This document shows positions 25,054 through 32,779 of a stretch of 64,000 bases of DNA, piece after piece. The translations under genes and the position numbers were made by a program. Source of the stretch: Candidatus Peregrinibacteria bacterium (GTDB lineage: Bacteria > Patescibacteriota > Gracilibacteria > CAIRYL01 > GCA-016699755). Within the stretch, counting starts at the first letter, position 1. Each line of letters starts with the position of its first letter. Location of the stretch: positions 1,240,001 through 1,304,000 of the forward strand of contig CP065009.1 of assembly GCA_016699755.1 (NCBI GenBank), read 5' to 3'. The notes under the pieces were generated by a model, which saw nothing but the letters and a program-made list of their open reading frames with translations, made no database searches and had not been told where the DNA came from.

Positions 25054-25071
25054 AGCACTCTCGAGAGTGCT
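25054..25071. promoter_or_regulatory. 18-bp perfect palindrome with CIRCE-like half sites
   Basis: AGCACTC and GAGTGCT, the inner parts of the HrcA/CIRCE half sites, are here separated by only TCGA and not nine bases. The palindrome lies between the groEL terminator and gatB, 65 bp before the gatB start. On the minus strand it is followed by TTTTC, so it may equally be a second terminator of the groE transcript. Confidence 0.45.
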
Positions 25072-25143
25072 GATACAAGTTTTCCGTTGCATTTCTGTTA
25101 TTTTGCAAATAAATATAGGGAGTTATTGCTCATGCCAGAATAC

Positions 25144-25169
25144 AAAAACCTCGTACCACAAATACGAGG
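25144..25169 (-). terminator. Rho-independent terminator of groES-groEL
   Basis: On the minus strand the arms CCTCGTA and TACGAGG enclose a 7-nt loop and are followed by TTTTTG. It begins about 38 bp past the groEL stop, the expected place for the end of the groESL transcript. Confidence 0.75.
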
Positions 25170-25206
25170 AGAGGGCATCATTCCCCCTCCTCGTCAACAT
25201 TCTTTT

Positions 25207-26853
25207 TTACATCATGCCACCCATTCCTCCCATACCACCCATTCCTCCAGCATGTGCATGATCTTCTTTTTCTTCTGGAATATTGGTGACCGCGGCATCA
25301 CAAGTGAGGAATACCCATGCTACGCTTGCGGCATTTTGAAGTGCCGAACGTGTCACTTTTTTTGGATCAATAATTCCGGCAGAAAACATGTCCTCGTAGA
25401 CATCAGTTGCAGCATTGTATCCGGTTCCTGCACTGCTCTCTCGAACACGCTCTACAACCACACCACCTTCTTTTCCGGCATTTCCTGCGATTTGTCGTAC
25501 AGGAGCCGAAAGCGCGAAATACACTGTTCGAATTCCTGCCTTTTCATCAGAATCTTTTGCCTGATCAATAAGTTTTTCTAGTACTTTTGATGCCTGAAGA
25601 AGAGCTGTTCCTCCTCCAGCAACAATACCTTCTTCTACTGCGGCACGAGTTGCGGAGAGCGCATCTTCAATGCGGTGTTTTCGCTCTTTGAGCTCCACTT
25701 CGGTTGCGGCTCCCACACGGATAATGGCAACACCACCCGAGAGACGAGCAAGTCGTTCTTGAAGCTTTTCTCGATCATAGTCGCTTTTCGTGTTTCCAAT
25801 TTCTGCTTTTATTTCATCAACACGAGCTTGAACCGCATCGGAAGAACCTTTTCCTTCAACAATAGTTGTATTCTCTTTTGTGGCGATAATTTTTCGTGCT
25901 TCTCCCAAATCGGCAAGCGTTGCGTTTTCGAGCTTGAGCCCGACTTCTTCAGAAATCATCGTAGCACCTGTAAGCGTAGCAATATCTTTAAGAATTGCTT
26001 TTCGGCGATCTCCAAAGGCAGGAGCCTTAATGGCAAGTGCATTAAACATTCCGCGGAGTTTATTTACTACGAGCGTTGCAAGCGCATCACCCTCAACATC
26101 TTCCGCGATAATAACGAGATCTTTTTTTCCCGATTGAACGAGTGCTTCAATAAGTGGCAGAATTTCTTGAATGGAGGAGATTTTTTTGTCGGTGATAAGA
26201 ATTTTCGCCTTTTCAAATATTGCTTCCATACGGCCTGTATCTGTCACCATGTATGGAGAAATATAACCGCTATCAAACTGCATTCCCTCAACTACCTCTT
26301 TTGAAAGTCCCAAGGTTTGCCCTTCTTCTACGGTAATCACTCCGTCTTGCCCTACCATATCCATAACCTCGGCAATAAGGTTTCCCACTTCTTCGTTCTG
26401 TGCAGAGATAGAGGCAACTTGTGCCACCTCTTCTTTTTTACTGATTTTTTTCGACTGCTTTTCGAGCTCTGCTGTTACCGCTCCCACTGCCTTTTCCATC
26501 CCCGATTTTACCACCATAGGATTTGCTCCTGCAGTGATATTTTTGAGTCCTTCAGAAATCATGGAGTAGGCGAGTACTGTTGCGGTTGTTGTTCCGTCTC
26601 CTGCTACATCGTTCGTTTTGCTTGCGGCTTCTTTTACAAGCTGTGCCCCTAAGTTTTTCATCGGGCATTTGAGATCAATTTCCTTTGCGATAGAAACACC
26701 ATCATTCGTTACAGTTGGTCCACCATAACTCTTTTCGAGAATAACATTTCGTCCCTTGGGTCCCATGGTAATGCGAACAGCGTCCGCAAGCTCCTGAACA
26801 CCTTCAAACATTTGTTTTCGGGCATCATCGGAGAAAGTAATTTGTTTTGCCAT
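25207..26853 (-). CDS. groL: chaperonin GroEL
   Basis: The 60-kDa chaperonin (548 residues) folds proteins in a double-ring cavity with GroES. Signatures include VRITMGPKGRNVILEKSYG, the ATP-binding VAGDGTTTATVLA, the RIEDALSATRAAVEEG signature and the flexible tail GGMGGMGGMGGMM. No residues appear to be missing and the length is standard. It lies 38 bp downstream of groES in one operon that is controlled by the CIRCE-like site at 27209-27235. Confidence 0.97.
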   Translation of the reverse strand: MAKQITFSDDARKQMFEGVQELADAVRITMGPKGRNVILEKSYGGPTVTNDGVSIAKEIDLKCPMKNLGAQLVKEAASKTNDVAGDGTTTATVLAYSMISEGLKNITAGANPMVVKSGMEKAVGAVTAELEKQSKKISKKEEVAQVASISAQNEEVGNLIAEVMDMVGQDGVITVEEGQTLGLSKEVVEGMQFDSGYISPYMVTDTGRMEAIFEKAKILITDKKISSIQEILPLIEALVQSGKKDLVIIAEDVEGDALATLVVNKLRGMFNALAIKAPAFGDRRKAILKDIATLTGATMISEEVGLKLENATLADLGEARKIIATKENTTIVEGKGSSDAVQARVDEIKAEIGNTKSDYDREKLQERLARLSGGVAIIRVGAATEVELKERKHRIEDALSATRAAVEEGIVAGGGTALLQASKVLEKLIDQAKDSDEKAGIRTVYFALSAPVRQIAGNAGKEGGVVVERVRESSAGTGYNAATDVYEDMFSAGIIDPKKVTRSALQNAASVAWVFLTCDAAVTNIPEEKEDHAHAGGMGGMGGMGGMM

Positions 26854-26891
26854 ACGATTATAAGAAAAAAGAAAAAGAGAAAATCAGTTTG

Positions 26892-27161
26892 TTATGAAAG
26901 TTTCCCGAGAAGATCTTCTTCGTCGAGAATAAAGTACTCCGTTCCGTCAATTTTGATTTCAGTAGGAGAATACTTTTTAAACAGCACCGTATCACCCTTT
27001 TTTACTGCTTTGCAGTCTGGTCCTACGGCAATAATTTCACCCTCCATTGGTTTTTCTTTAGAAACAGTATCGGGAAGGACAATACCAGAAGCAGTGGTTT
27101 CTTCCTTTGTTTTTGGTTGAACCACGACACGGGCGAAAAGCGGAGTTATGTTTTTTGCCAT
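26892..27161 (-). CDS. groS: co-chaperonin GroES
   Basis: The 89-residue GroES caps the GroEL ring. PLFARVVVQPKTKEE, TASGIVLPD, the mobile-loop region and GDTVLFKKY with the closing ILDEEDLLGKL are typical. ATG at 27161 (MAKNITPL) is the family start; an upstream ATG at 27221 would add a Phe-rich stretch and lies on top of the operator region. It is the first gene of the groESL operon. Confidence 0.96.
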   Translation of the reverse strand: MAKNITPLFARVVVQPKTKEETTASGIVLPDTVSKEKPMEGEIIAVGPDCKAVKKGDTVLFKKYSPTEIKIDGTEYFILDEEDLLGKLS

Positions 27162-27208
27162 AGGGCAGAAAAAAAAGAAAAAATGTTTTTGGTGAGAGGA
27201 ATATTTTT

Positions 27209-27235
27209 TTGGCACTTCCACCCTCCGAGTGCTAA
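27209..27235 (-). promoter_or_regulatory. CIRCE operator (HrcA site) of groESL
   Basis: On the minus strand the sequence reads TTAGCACTC, nine bases, then AAGTGCCAA. The left half equals the CIRCE consensus and the right half differs from GAGTGCTAA at two positions. It lies 48 bp before the groES start and directly downstream of the predicted promoter. This implies heat-shock control by HrcA, which is not encoded in this window. Confidence 0.85.
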
Positions 27236-27264
27236 TTTTGGCAGACTCAACACGAGAGTGTCAA
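27235..27264 (-). promoter_or_regulatory. sigma-70-type promoter of groESL
   Basis: On the minus strand a perfect -35 TTGACA (27259-27264) is followed after 18 bp by CAAAAT (27235-27240), four of six matches to the -10 consensus. The -10 abuts the CIRCE operator, so HrcA binding would block initiation. Confidence 0.7.
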
Positions 27265-27331
27265 GAAGATTGAGAAATGTTGACAAGAGAGAGGATTTTC
27301 GGGAAAAGTGCTCCCTTCATTTTTTTTACTC

Positions 27332-28033
27332 ATGAAAGGATTTAGAAAAATCGCTACCGCATCAGTTTTTGCGCTCTCTGGATGCGCAACTTCATTACCG
27401 TCGATAGAGCAGAATAACCCGTCGATAGAGCAGAATAACCCCAATTTACCCATTCCAAGGATAACCGCACAAATAAGAAGAACACTGCTTGATGAACTTT
27501 TTGCACAATTTCAGTCGCTTCCAGGAAAAAGGGAATCAGAAGGTGATGTTACGTGTTTGTATCCCACAGATAAAACAAAGCCAACTATATGCAAAGACAG
27601 CCACTTTGTTTCTTTTCGCCTACCTCATGGTGAGCAGGAATTTTTAGAGGGAGATATTCCAGTAAATCCAGAGGAAGAAAAGAATATGCGAATTGTTTAT
27701 CTTGAAAATGACGACACGTGTATCGGTGATTATTGCCCAGAAGGAGGTGAAGATTTCCCGATTTGGCAGTGCTATAGCACCGAAAAGTTTCAATCGAAAA
27801 AAGAGAGGTGGATGTGTACATTTTATCCCCGAACTGATGAAAACGGCGTTCCGCCAAAAGATCCTTCTCGCTTTTTCGCATCAGACGAGGAAATATCCCA
27901 TTTCTTAGAACAACTTGGCATTCTTCCTCAAAATGAGAACAAAAAACTCACCACCGAAAAACAACAAGGAGAGCCCCTGTTCCCAAAAGATAATAAGCGA
28001 ATGGATAGAGGGAATATTCTTGGAAAAATTTGA
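27332..28033 (+). CDS. putative lipoprotein
   Basis: The 233-residue protein starts MKGFRKIATASVFALSGC, a lipoprotein signal peptide with lipobox LSGC, so the mature protein would be lipid-anchored by Cys18. Two exact copies of PSIEQNN follow. The main domain contains six or more Cys (for example GDVTCLYPTD, IGDYCPEGGED, WMCTFYP) that may form disulfides. No family recognised. ATG at 27332 is chosen over 27308 because it gives a normal signal peptide. Its last 86 bp overlap the end of uppP on the other strand. UppP resembles its family in this stretch, so the lipoprotein tail is probably the less constrained one. Confidence 0.75.
   Translation: MKGFRKIATASVFALSGCATSLPSIEQNNPSIEQNNPNLPIPRITAQIRRTLLDELFAQFQSLPGKRESEGDVTCLYPTDKTKPTICKDSHFVSFRLPHGEQEFLEGDIPVNPEEEKNMRIVYLENDDTCIGDYCPEGGEDFPIWQCYSTEKFQSKKERWMCTFYPRTDENGVPPKDPSRFFASDEEISHFLEQLGILPQNENKKLTTEKQQGEPLFPKDNKRMDRGNILGKI
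27398..27439 (+). repeat. two perfect 21-bp tandem copies in the lipoprotein gene
   Basis: The 21-bp unit beginning CCGTCGATAGAGC occurs twice in a row without mismatch and encodes PSIEQNN twice, just after the lipobox. Perfect identity suggests recent slippage in a flexible tether, and the copy number could vary between strains. Confidence 0.85.
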
Positions 28034-28739
28034 GTAAGTATTTTGCTATCGCATACCCAATAAGAGCGGAGGTTATAAAGCCAATGCTGACAACGAAAAA
28101 GGAGAAAGGGAAATCCGATTTTCCAGAAAAAAGCGAAATAAGCTGCAAGAGAAGTGCTCCAGACAGAATTGGGATGCCAAGAAAAAAGGAAAATCGTGTT
28201 GCCGTAGCGCGCTCTACGCCGGCAAACATGGCACCTGCTGTGGTGATACCAGAACGAGAAACACCTGCAAATGGTGCAAATGCCTGAAAAACACCTGCTA
28301 CCATTCCCGCGAAAAATGAGAGAGAAGGGTATTTTTTTCGTGGGATTTTTTCCGCAAGCAAAAAACAAATACCAGAAAAAAGGAATCCATAGCCAATGAC
28401 CATAGGGGAACGCATGCTCTCAAAAAAATCTTTTGCAAAAACTCCTAAGAGTCCTGCCGGAATACTTGCGAGAAACAGGAGGAGAAGAAGATTTTTTCCG
28501 TGAATTTCTTTTGATGATGTTTTTTTTGTTGTAAAAAGCATTTCCCAGAGATCTCGCCAGAAAAGGATAAGAAGAGAAAGAAGTGTTCCTCCGTGGAGCA
28601 CCACATCAAAGGCAAGGAGTCGCTCTGCGGGAAGCCCAAAAAAATGTTCCGCAAGTGCCAAGTGTCCCGAGCTTGAAATGGGGAGAAATTCAGTAATCCC
28701 CTGAAACATTCCAAGAAAAAGTACTTCCCACGTTGTCAT
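27948..28739 (-). CDS. uppP: undecaprenyl-diphosphatase UppP (BacA)
   Basis: The integral membrane phosphatase (263 residues) recycles undecaprenyl diphosphate for peptidoglycan synthesis and can confer bacitracin tolerance. The two catalytic signatures are GITEFLPISSSGHL near the amino end and PFAGVSRSGITTAGA in the middle. ATG at 28739 (MTTWEVLF) is the family start; upstream codons lie inside the dedA-like gene. The ATGA overlap with that gene at 28736-28739 shows coupled translation. Its 3' end overlaps the convergent lipoprotein gene. Confidence 0.94.
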   Translation of the reverse strand: MTTWEVLFLGMFQGITEFLPISSSGHLALAEHFFGLPAERLLAFDVVLHGGTLLSLLILFWRDLWEMLFTTKKTSSKEIHGKNLLLLLFLASIPAGLLGVFAKDFFESMRSPMVIGYGFLFSGICFLLAEKIPRKKYPSLSFFAGMVAGVFQAFAPFAGVSRSGITTAGAMFAGVERATATRFSFFLGIPILSGALLLQLISLFSGKSDFPFSFFVVSIGFITSALIGYAIAKYLLKFFQEYSLYPFAYYLLGTGALLVVFRW

Positions 28740-29221
28740 GATGTTAGAAATGAGAAAAAAGCCCATCCAAAAAGTACAGTTCCTACGACGAGTCCAAAAT
28801 GAAGTGTTCGACCAATAGTGGCAGACACGAAAAATCGCCAAAAGCGCATTTCAAAAATGCCTGCCGCCCAAGTACCCACCTTAAACGGAAGTGGAGTAAA
28901 AGCAAGAAGAAATATGCTTGCGTCTCCCCATTTTTTGAAAAACTTCTCTGCCGTTTCCATCCTTCCCCCCCCAAATATTTTTAGAGCCACGGGGTGCCCC
29001 AATTTTATGCCGAGCGTGTATCCCATACATCCGCCGAGAAGATTGGCAATAAGCGTCACACAAAAAGCGGAAGAAGGAGAGATACCGAGAAGCAATGCAA
29101 ACCCAAGAACAGGTGCTACTGGAATAGGATTAATGAATGCTTCGGTAAAGGAGAAAAGGAAAAGCCCAAGAAGTCCGTATTCTTCTACAAAGAGTTTTGC
29201 CGATTCGAGAAAGATTTCCAT
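28736..29221 (-). CDS. DedA/VTT-domain membrane protein (YqaA-like)
   Basis: The 161-residue protein is of the SNARE-associated/DedA group. Such proteins act in lipid or undecaprenyl phosphate flipping across the membrane. Visible pattern: SFTEAFINPIPVAPVLGFALLLG, then NLLGGCMGYTLG, then FTPLPFKVGTWAAGIFEMRFWRF, with about four membrane helices. It overlaps uppP by 4 bp, and a partnership in carrier-lipid recycling is a sensible inference since some DedA proteins recycle undecaprenyl phosphate. Confidence 0.82.
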   Translation of the reverse strand: MEIFLESAKLFVEEYGLLGLFLFSFTEAFINPIPVAPVLGFALLLGISPSSAFCVTLIANLLGGCMGYTLGIKLGHPVALKIFGGGRMETAEKFFKKWGDASIFLLAFTPLPFKVGTWAAGIFEMRFWRFFVSATIGRTLHFGLVVGTVLFGWAFFSFLTS

Positions 29222-29299
29222 GGTTTATACAAATATCCATCCCCAATCTATCCTAACGTATTTCTAGAAAAAAGGTTTCTTTTTTCGGTATACAATCCC

Positions 29300-29328
29300 T
29301 TGAAGAAATAGCCAAAAATCAGTACAAT
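29300..29328 (+). promoter_or_regulatory. promoter giving an almost leaderless transcript
   Basis: TTGAAG (29300-29305), a 17-bp spacer and TACAAT (29323-29328) form a good sigma-70-type promoter. The ATG of the next gene is at 29336, only seven bases after the -10, so transcription should begin on or next to the start codon. Confidence 0.65.
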
Positions 29329-29335
29329 AAGAGGA

Positions 29336-30136
29336 ATGGAAAACACAAAAGAAAAAATTGACGGCATGCCACCAGAAGAAAAAGAAGGTGATGTTACAAA
29401 TAATTCGGATGTAGCAGGACTCTGTTATTTTCTCGTATTTGCCCCTCTTATTTACTATCGGCGAAAAGACTCCCCTTTTATTCAATTTCATGCACGACAA
29501 GCAAATGTTCTTTTTCTCGTTACCATTTTTTTTGCCATTCTTCCGGGAAAATTAAGTTGGCTCCTTCTCCTTTCACTCGCAATGGCAGTCACCGGAATAC
29601 TTCAAGCGAATATGGGAAAATGGTGGAAAATGCCTATTGTTGCAGAACTTCTTGAGAGCGGTTTGAGCTACAACTCGGCAAAAGAAAAAGGGAAAAGAGG
29701 AGTCCTCCTTTTTCAACGCGCGCTCAATTTACAGAAAAAATCTGGAGAAAATCCTTCAAGAGATTCTCAGCGGATTCAATTTCTTGAAGAACAACTTCTT
29801 CGAGAAACACGACTTCGAAAGCAACAAATATCAAAACTCTCAAGCGAACAACAACGCATTCTCAATATACTTTCCAAAATACAAAAACCAGAAGAAGAGG
29901 AATATCTTCTCGTTTTTCGAAATGAAGGAAAAACCATTCTCATTGGGGGTTTTTCAGAAGAAGGAATGGAGCTCTTTGCGAATAAGGAGGTATTTTTTGG
30001 AGCAGAGCATCTTGAGTCGTTTTCTGGGGAAAAGATACGTTGGGAAGATGCAGAAAACAGGATTTCAGAGATATTCTATGAAGTATTTTCAAAGAAAGAG
30101 ATTAATACCGAAGTCGATTCTCCAGTGCCCGAGTAA
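29336..30136 (+). CDS. Tic20/DUF4870-like membrane protein with coiled coil
   Basis: The 266-residue protein has about three membrane helices between residues 27 and 90. They include the motif SPFIQFHARQANVLFLV, which is typical of the DUF4870/Tic20-like group, and LSWLLLLSLAMAVTGIL. A soluble region with a strong coiled coil follows (FLEEQLLRETRLRKQQISKL) and a mixed alpha/beta end. Function is unknown. The last 35 bp overlap recR on the opposite strand. Confidence 0.72.
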   Translation: MENTKEKIDGMPPEEKEGDVTNNSDVAGLCYFLVFAPLIYYRRKDSPFIQFHARQANVLFLVTIFFAILPGKLSWLLLLSLAMAVTGILQANMGKWWKMPIVAELLESGLSYNSAKEKGKRGVLLFQRALNLQKKSGENPSRDSQRIQFLEEQLLRETRLRKQQISKLSSEQQRILNILSKIQKPEEEEYLLVFRNEGKTILIGGFSEEGMELFANKEVFFGAEHLESFSGEKIRWEDAENRISEIFYEVFSKKEINTEVDSPVPE

Positions 30137-30707
30137 GTGTAATTTCATCCGCATATTCTACGTCTCCTCCTACCGGAATACCACGTGCCAGTCGCGTCAT
30201 AATCAATCCTTGAAATGATTCGCATTTTCGCACTACTAGCGTTGCAGTTGCTTCTCCTTCGAGCGTTGGATTTGTGGCAAGAATTATCTCAGAAACATCT
30301 CCGTGCTCAAGACGCGAAACAAGTTCGTGAATACGAATATCTCCCGGACCAATTCCTTCAAGTGGTGCCAGTGCTCCACCAAGAACATGATACAGTCCTC
30401 GATACGAACCGGTGCGCTCAATAGCGAGGAGATCGAGGGAGTCTTCCACAACACAAATACGATTTTTTTCTCGTGTGTCATCTTGGCAGATGTCACAATA
30501 TGTCTCTTCAGAAAAATGACCGCATATTTCACATTTTTTTAGAGATATTCCTGCTTCAAGAATGGCATTTCCAAGACGATGTCGCACCTCTTCCGGTTTT
30601 CGGAGGAGAAAAAAAGCTAAACGCGTTGCGGTTTTTTGTCCAACACTTGGAAGCATTCTCAGTGCTTCTATAAGTCGCTCAAGAGAAGGGGGAAGTCCTG
30701 AAGACAT
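30102..30707 (-). CDS. recR: recombination mediator RecR
   Basis: RecR (201 residues) acts with RecO or RecF to load RecA on SSB-coated DNA. It has the helix-hairpin-helix LRMLPSVGQKTATRLAF, the zinc finger KKCEICGHFSEETYCDIC, and the Toprim domain with ICVVEDSLDLLAIE, LGGALAPLEGIGP and ILATNPTLEGEATA. Length and order are standard. It is a single gene; dnaX is not beside it. It overlaps the 3' end of the preceding plus-strand gene by 35 bp. Confidence 0.95.
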   Translation of the reverse strand: MSSGLPPSLERLIEALRMLPSVGQKTATRLAFFLLRKPEEVRHRLGNAILEAGISLKKCEICGHFSEETYCDICQDDTREKNRICVVEDSLDLLAIERTGSYRGLYHVLGGALAPLEGIGPGDIRIHELVSRLEHGDVSEIILATNPTLEGEATATLVVRKCESFQGLIMTRLARGIPVGGDVEYADEITLTRALENRLRY

Positions 30708-30816
30708 GTCTCAAAAATATCAAGAACCATCCTTTCATATTCTCGAGGGAAAAGAAAAAAACTTCTTTTTTTGAGAGAAAAAGTTCATAGTGCTACCGAT
30801 ATTTTTCCCTCACTCT

Positions 30817-31677
30817 ATGGTTTCTCTTAATCGCATTACAATTATCGGATATCTTACCGAAACTCCTCAAGTTCGACAAATTGCCAATGGGACAAGCGTA
30901 ACGGATTTAAATATCAAAACTATCGAGAATATCACTAAAGAAGACGGTTCACCCATTACCATTAGCACCTATCACAATGTAAATGCTTGGCGCCGACTTG
31001 CAGAAATTGCCGGAGATTACTGTCGAGCCGGAAGTCCCATCTATATTTGTGGTCGTGTCAAAACTGATTCATGGGAAACAGAAGATGGTCAGAAGCGTTA
31101 CAAAACGAAAATTATTGCGGATGATCTCATCCTTTTAGAATCACAGAAAAATACAGAGTCTCTTTCAGAAGACTCTCTGCTTTTTGGGTGTGTGAACACA
31201 GGAGAGATACTTGGAAATGTGACAAAAGAACCAGAGCTTCGCCAAACAACAAATGGACAACATGTCGCAACTATTCGTGTTGCTACCAATAGACGTTGGC
31301 AAGATCGAAATTCAGGGGAACAACGTGAAGAAACGGAATATCACGCCATTGTCGTCTGGGGAGAATTGGCAAAAGAATCGGCAGAGCGCATAAAAACCGG
31401 AGCAAAACTCTATGCTCGTGGACGAATGCAAACCCGAAGCTGGGAAACACCAGACGGAGAAAAGCGTTACAGCACAGAGCTTGTGGCAGATAAAATTGTT
31501 CTTCCGGGCGGAAAAAATGAGGAACTCGCTGTAAGTGCTCCAGTACAAACAGGAAATACTGAAGCATCACCTTCTCCAAAAAAATCGACAGGAGAAGAAA
31601 ATCCTGATGCAAAAATTCCCGAAATTCCAGAGATTAAATACGAGTCAGATATCAAGCCCGAAGATTTGCCATTTTAA
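30817..31677 (+). CDS. ssb: single-stranded DNA-binding protein with two OB folds
   Basis: The 286-residue SSB carries two OB folds in one chain. The first begins VSLNRITIIGYLTETPQVRQ and ends near GRVKTDSWETEDGQKRY. The second begins GCVNTGEILGNVTKEPELRQ and ends GRMQTRSWETPDGEKRYS. The tail is disordered and acidic, ending SDIKPEDLPF, the type of tip that recruits repair proteins. Ordinary bacterial SSB has one OB fold and forms tetramers; two-fold SSBs of about this length are known from Deinococcus-Thermus and form dimers. The ATG at 30817 is preferred over 30790. It is followed by aroB-like after 12 bp. Confidence 0.9.
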   Translation: MVSLNRITIIGYLTETPQVRQIANGTSVTDLNIKTIENITKEDGSPITISTYHNVNAWRRLAEIAGDYCRAGSPIYICGRVKTDSWETEDGQKRYKTKIIADDLILLESQKNTESLSEDSLLFGCVNTGEILGNVTKEPELRQTTNGQHVATIRVATNRRWQDRNSGEQREETEYHAIVVWGELAKESAERIKTGAKLYARGRMQTRSWETPDGEKRYSTELVADKIVLPGGKNEELAVSAPVQTGNTEASPSPKKSTGEENPDAKIPEIPEIKYESDIKPEDLPF

Positions 31678-31689
31678 ATATTACGATAT

Positions 31690-32694
31690 ATGAAAAAACT
31701 CTTCTGGGTTGATCTTCGCAATTTCGAGAAAAATCTTTTTACTGCGGCAGTAGAAGCTGGGGCAGATGCTATACTCCTTTCCAAAGGAAAATCAAAAGAG
31801 GCAAAAGAGCTCGCCAAAATAATGACCATCGCAGAAGATGGCGATTTGGTGCTCGGAAAAGACGTAGAACTCGTGAATATTTCGCAAAAATCGGATGAAG
31901 ATACTGTGGTGAGCTTTCATGGAAAAATACCAGTCATCTTAGAAAATGCGGATTGGACCATTATTCCCCTAGAAAATCTTATCTCTAAAACAACAAACCT
32001 TATTCAAAGCGTATCTTCTCCACAAGAAGCAAAACTCGCACTCAAGGTAATGGAACGTGGTGCTGATGGAGTACTTTTAAAGCCAGTCTCTGTAAACGAC
32101 ATCCTTGAAACCGGAAGAACGATTCGAGATGCAGAAAGCGAGACACTTGTGCTCGAAATCGTAACGATTACTGAAATGAAACCAGTTACTATGAGTGATC
32201 GGTGTTGTATCGATACCACCTCGCTTCTTCCTTCGGGTACAGGTTTTCTTGTGGGAGATTCGGGGAAAGCAATGTTTCTCGTACACAACGAAAATGTAGA
32301 AGGTCTGTACTGTGCAACGCGCCCATTTCGGGTAAACTCCGGTGCGGTTCATGCGTATATTCGCTTGCCGCATAACCGCACAAAATATCTCTGCGAACTC
32401 AATTCGGGAGACGAAGTGCTCGCCGTGAGTCCCGATGGAAAAGGACAGGTGGTTGCGGTGGGACGAAATAAAATTGAACGACGCCCCATGCTTCTTGTTA
32501 TAGCAGAGAATAAGGAGGGAAAAAAAGTTTCTCTGGTTCTTCAAAATGCAGAAACGATTCGCCTCACCACTCCCGAGGGAAAACCAGCTTCTGTAACGCG
32601 TCTTATTAAGGGTGATAAAGTTCTCGCTTTTTTTGGCAGTGGTGCCGGACGACATTTTGGAGAAGAAATTCATGAAACCATTCAAGAAAAGTAA
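31690..32694 (+). CDS. 3-dehydroquinate synthase II (archaeal type)
   Basis: The 334-residue protein belongs to the archaeal-type dehydroquinate synthase II family. This makes 3-dehydroquinate from 2-amino-3,7-dideoxy-D-threo-hept-6-ulosonate in an alternative early shikimate route. Family features are KLFWVDLRNFEK at the start, GADGVLLKPVS in the middle and the conserved block VGDSGKAMFLVHNE, RPFRVNSGAVHAYI. No partner enzyme (the aldolase-like AroA') or other shikimate gene lies nearby. Whether this cell makes aromatic amino acids is unclear, but the lone trpB at 8874-10127 is suggestive. It probably shares the ssb transcript. Confidence 0.85.
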   Translation: MKKLFWVDLRNFEKNLFTAAVEAGADAILLSKGKSKEAKELAKIMTIAEDGDLVLGKDVELVNISQKSDEDTVVSFHGKIPVILENADWTIIPLENLISKTTNLIQSVSSPQEAKLALKVMERGADGVLLKPVSVNDILETGRTIRDAESETLVLEIVTITEMKPVTMSDRCCIDTTSLLPSGTGFLVGDSGKAMFLVHNENVEGLYCATRPFRVNSGAVHAYIRLPHNRTKYLCELNSGDEVLAVSPDGKGQVVAVGRNKIERRPMLLVIAENKEGKKVSLVLQNAETIRLTTPEGKPASVTRLIKGDKVLAFFGSGAGRHFGEEIHETIQEK

Positions 32695-32727
32695 GTTTTT
32701 CCTTTGTATATTTGAGATTGTGAGCGT

Positions 32728-32756
32728 TTGAGAAAACAAAAAAAATATGCAATAAT
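32728..32756 (+). promoter_or_regulatory. promoter of the beta-CASP nuclease gene
   Basis: TTGAGA (32728-32733), 17 bp, and AATAAT (32751-32756) match the consensus at five of six positions each, and TGC precedes the -10 as an extended element. The start codon is 24 bp downstream. Confidence 0.7.
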
Positions 32757-32779
32757 AGAGGAAACATATTTTAAAAAAA

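Noticed and set aside
27308..27331. Upstream ATG for the lipoprotein
   Set aside because: Starting at 27332 gives a normal signal peptide and lipobox; the extra eight residues would lengthen it for no reason.
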